Shown in pieces: positions 63,762 to 64,000 of a stretch of DNA of 64,000 nt. The translations under genes and the position numbers were made by a program. The number at the start of each line of letters is the position of its first letter. Position 1 is the stretch's first letter. The stretch covers positions 124,001 to 188,000 of the forward strand of contig JAJRRO010000092.1 of the NCBI GenBank assembly GCA_024279425.1, read 5' to 3'. This DNA is from Bacteroidota bacterium. GTDB taxonomy: Bacteria > Bacteroidota > Bacteroidia > Flavobacteriales > Flavobacteriaceae. The notes under the pieces are model-generated. The model was not told the origin of the DNA. It saw only the letters and a program-made list of their open reading frames with translations, and ran no database searches.

Positions 63762-64000
63762 TTATTTTATGCTGGCTTTTACTTTTTTTGGAGCAAAGAA
63801 ATCCTTTACATCAACCTGATTTTTTATCAAATCATCAAAAGTTTCGCGTTCTCTGATCAAAATAGCTTTGCCCTTATGCCAAAGTACTTCAGGAGGCCTG
63901 AATCTTGAGTTGTAGTTACTGGCCATTGTAAAACAGTAGGCACCGGCATTTTTAAAGCAGAGTATGTCTCCTTCAGATATTTCATTGATTCTGCGGTTAT
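63762..64000 (-). CDS. lysA: Diaminopimelate decarboxylase, C-terminal part
   Basis: The last 79 codons, running off the right edge. G-D-I-L-C-F-K-N-A-G-A-Y followed by C-F-T-M-A-S-N-Y-N-S-R is the closing PLP-barrel motif of LysA, which makes lysine from meso-DAP. The tyrosine of A-G-A-Y contacts PLP/substrate. The final residues are F-F-A-P-K-K-V-K-A-S-I-K. The N-terminal part is not in the window. Confidence 0.88.
   Translation of the reverse strand, partial: NRRINEISEGDILCFKNAGAYCFTMASNYNSRFRPPEVLWHKGKAILIRERETFDDLIKNQVDVKDFFAPKKVKASIK

Overview
The window looks like chromosomal DNA of a member of the Flavobacteriaceae (Bacteroidota). The evidence is AT-rich DNA, many promoters with the Bacteroidota -7 box TAnnTTTG (upstream of guaB, grpE, the cyclophilin-FKBP gene, csp and others), a long NusB, a stand-alone MnmD, a fused cyclophilin-FKBP, a PUR/DUF3276 protein, a DnaJ with half a zinc finger and many small lipoproteins. 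Genus cannot be fixed from this sequence. I see no rRNA, tRNA, CRISPR array, insertion sequence or phage gene. Most of it is ordinary housekeeping DNA with a few accessory modules and decayed genes.

Layout: purM tail, then a five-gene extracytoplasmic redox operon (Rieske lipoprotein, thioredoxin, ApbE flavin transferase, DUF4266 Cys-tailed lipoprotein, DUF3570 barrel) at 0.7-4.2 kb; a small ABC pair; prfA-pyrF; a hydrolase and a gene split by an amber codon (8.3-8.8 kb); DUF4197, purU, an Lrp-type regulator, two exported enzymes and DUF1684 (9-15 kb); the nitrogen module porin-amt-PII (15.2-17.9 kb); crcB and small membrane proteins; ilvE, DUF4920, mnmD; grpE-dnaJ and an ABC exporter, truncated MscS, DUF6268 and sigma-54 response regulator series (23.4-30.6 kb); PPK2 and an M28 peptidase; the cyclophilin-FKBP fusion; two micro-ORFs, csp, peroxiredoxin; csaA-SBF-PlsC; M14 peptidase, PUR protein, ABC exporter; nusB-DUF1573-yajC; Gfo/Idh oxidoreductase; pepT; pyrD; an HMG-CoA lyase; a DUF1080/cupredoxin-dehydrogenase/VCBS operon (54-58.8 kb); a 162-bp inverted-repeat element; an operon of porin, FMN-binding protein and membrane protein behind two iron-box-like operators (59.2-61.6 kb); guaB; a thioredoxin; and the lysA tail.

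How parts fit together: the ApbE at 1.6 kb is the kind of enzyme that would attach FMN to the threonine of the FMN-binding protein at 60.6 kb, and both loci are envelope redox modules. The PII-Amt-porin genes form one ammonium uptake and sensing unit. Gfo/Idh, DUF1080 and PVC-type dehydrogenase genes suggest oxidative sugar (3-keto-glycoside) metabolism.

The observations I rate highest are a family of three related single-pass microproteins (59, 47 and 29 aa) sharing F4, F5, I7, N15 and S22; the operon behind paired identical 21-bp operators; the Rieske-extended ApbE/DUF4266/DUF3570 operon; an MscS gene carrying what looks like a microhomology deletion; and a secreted protein gene interrupted by a single amber codon.
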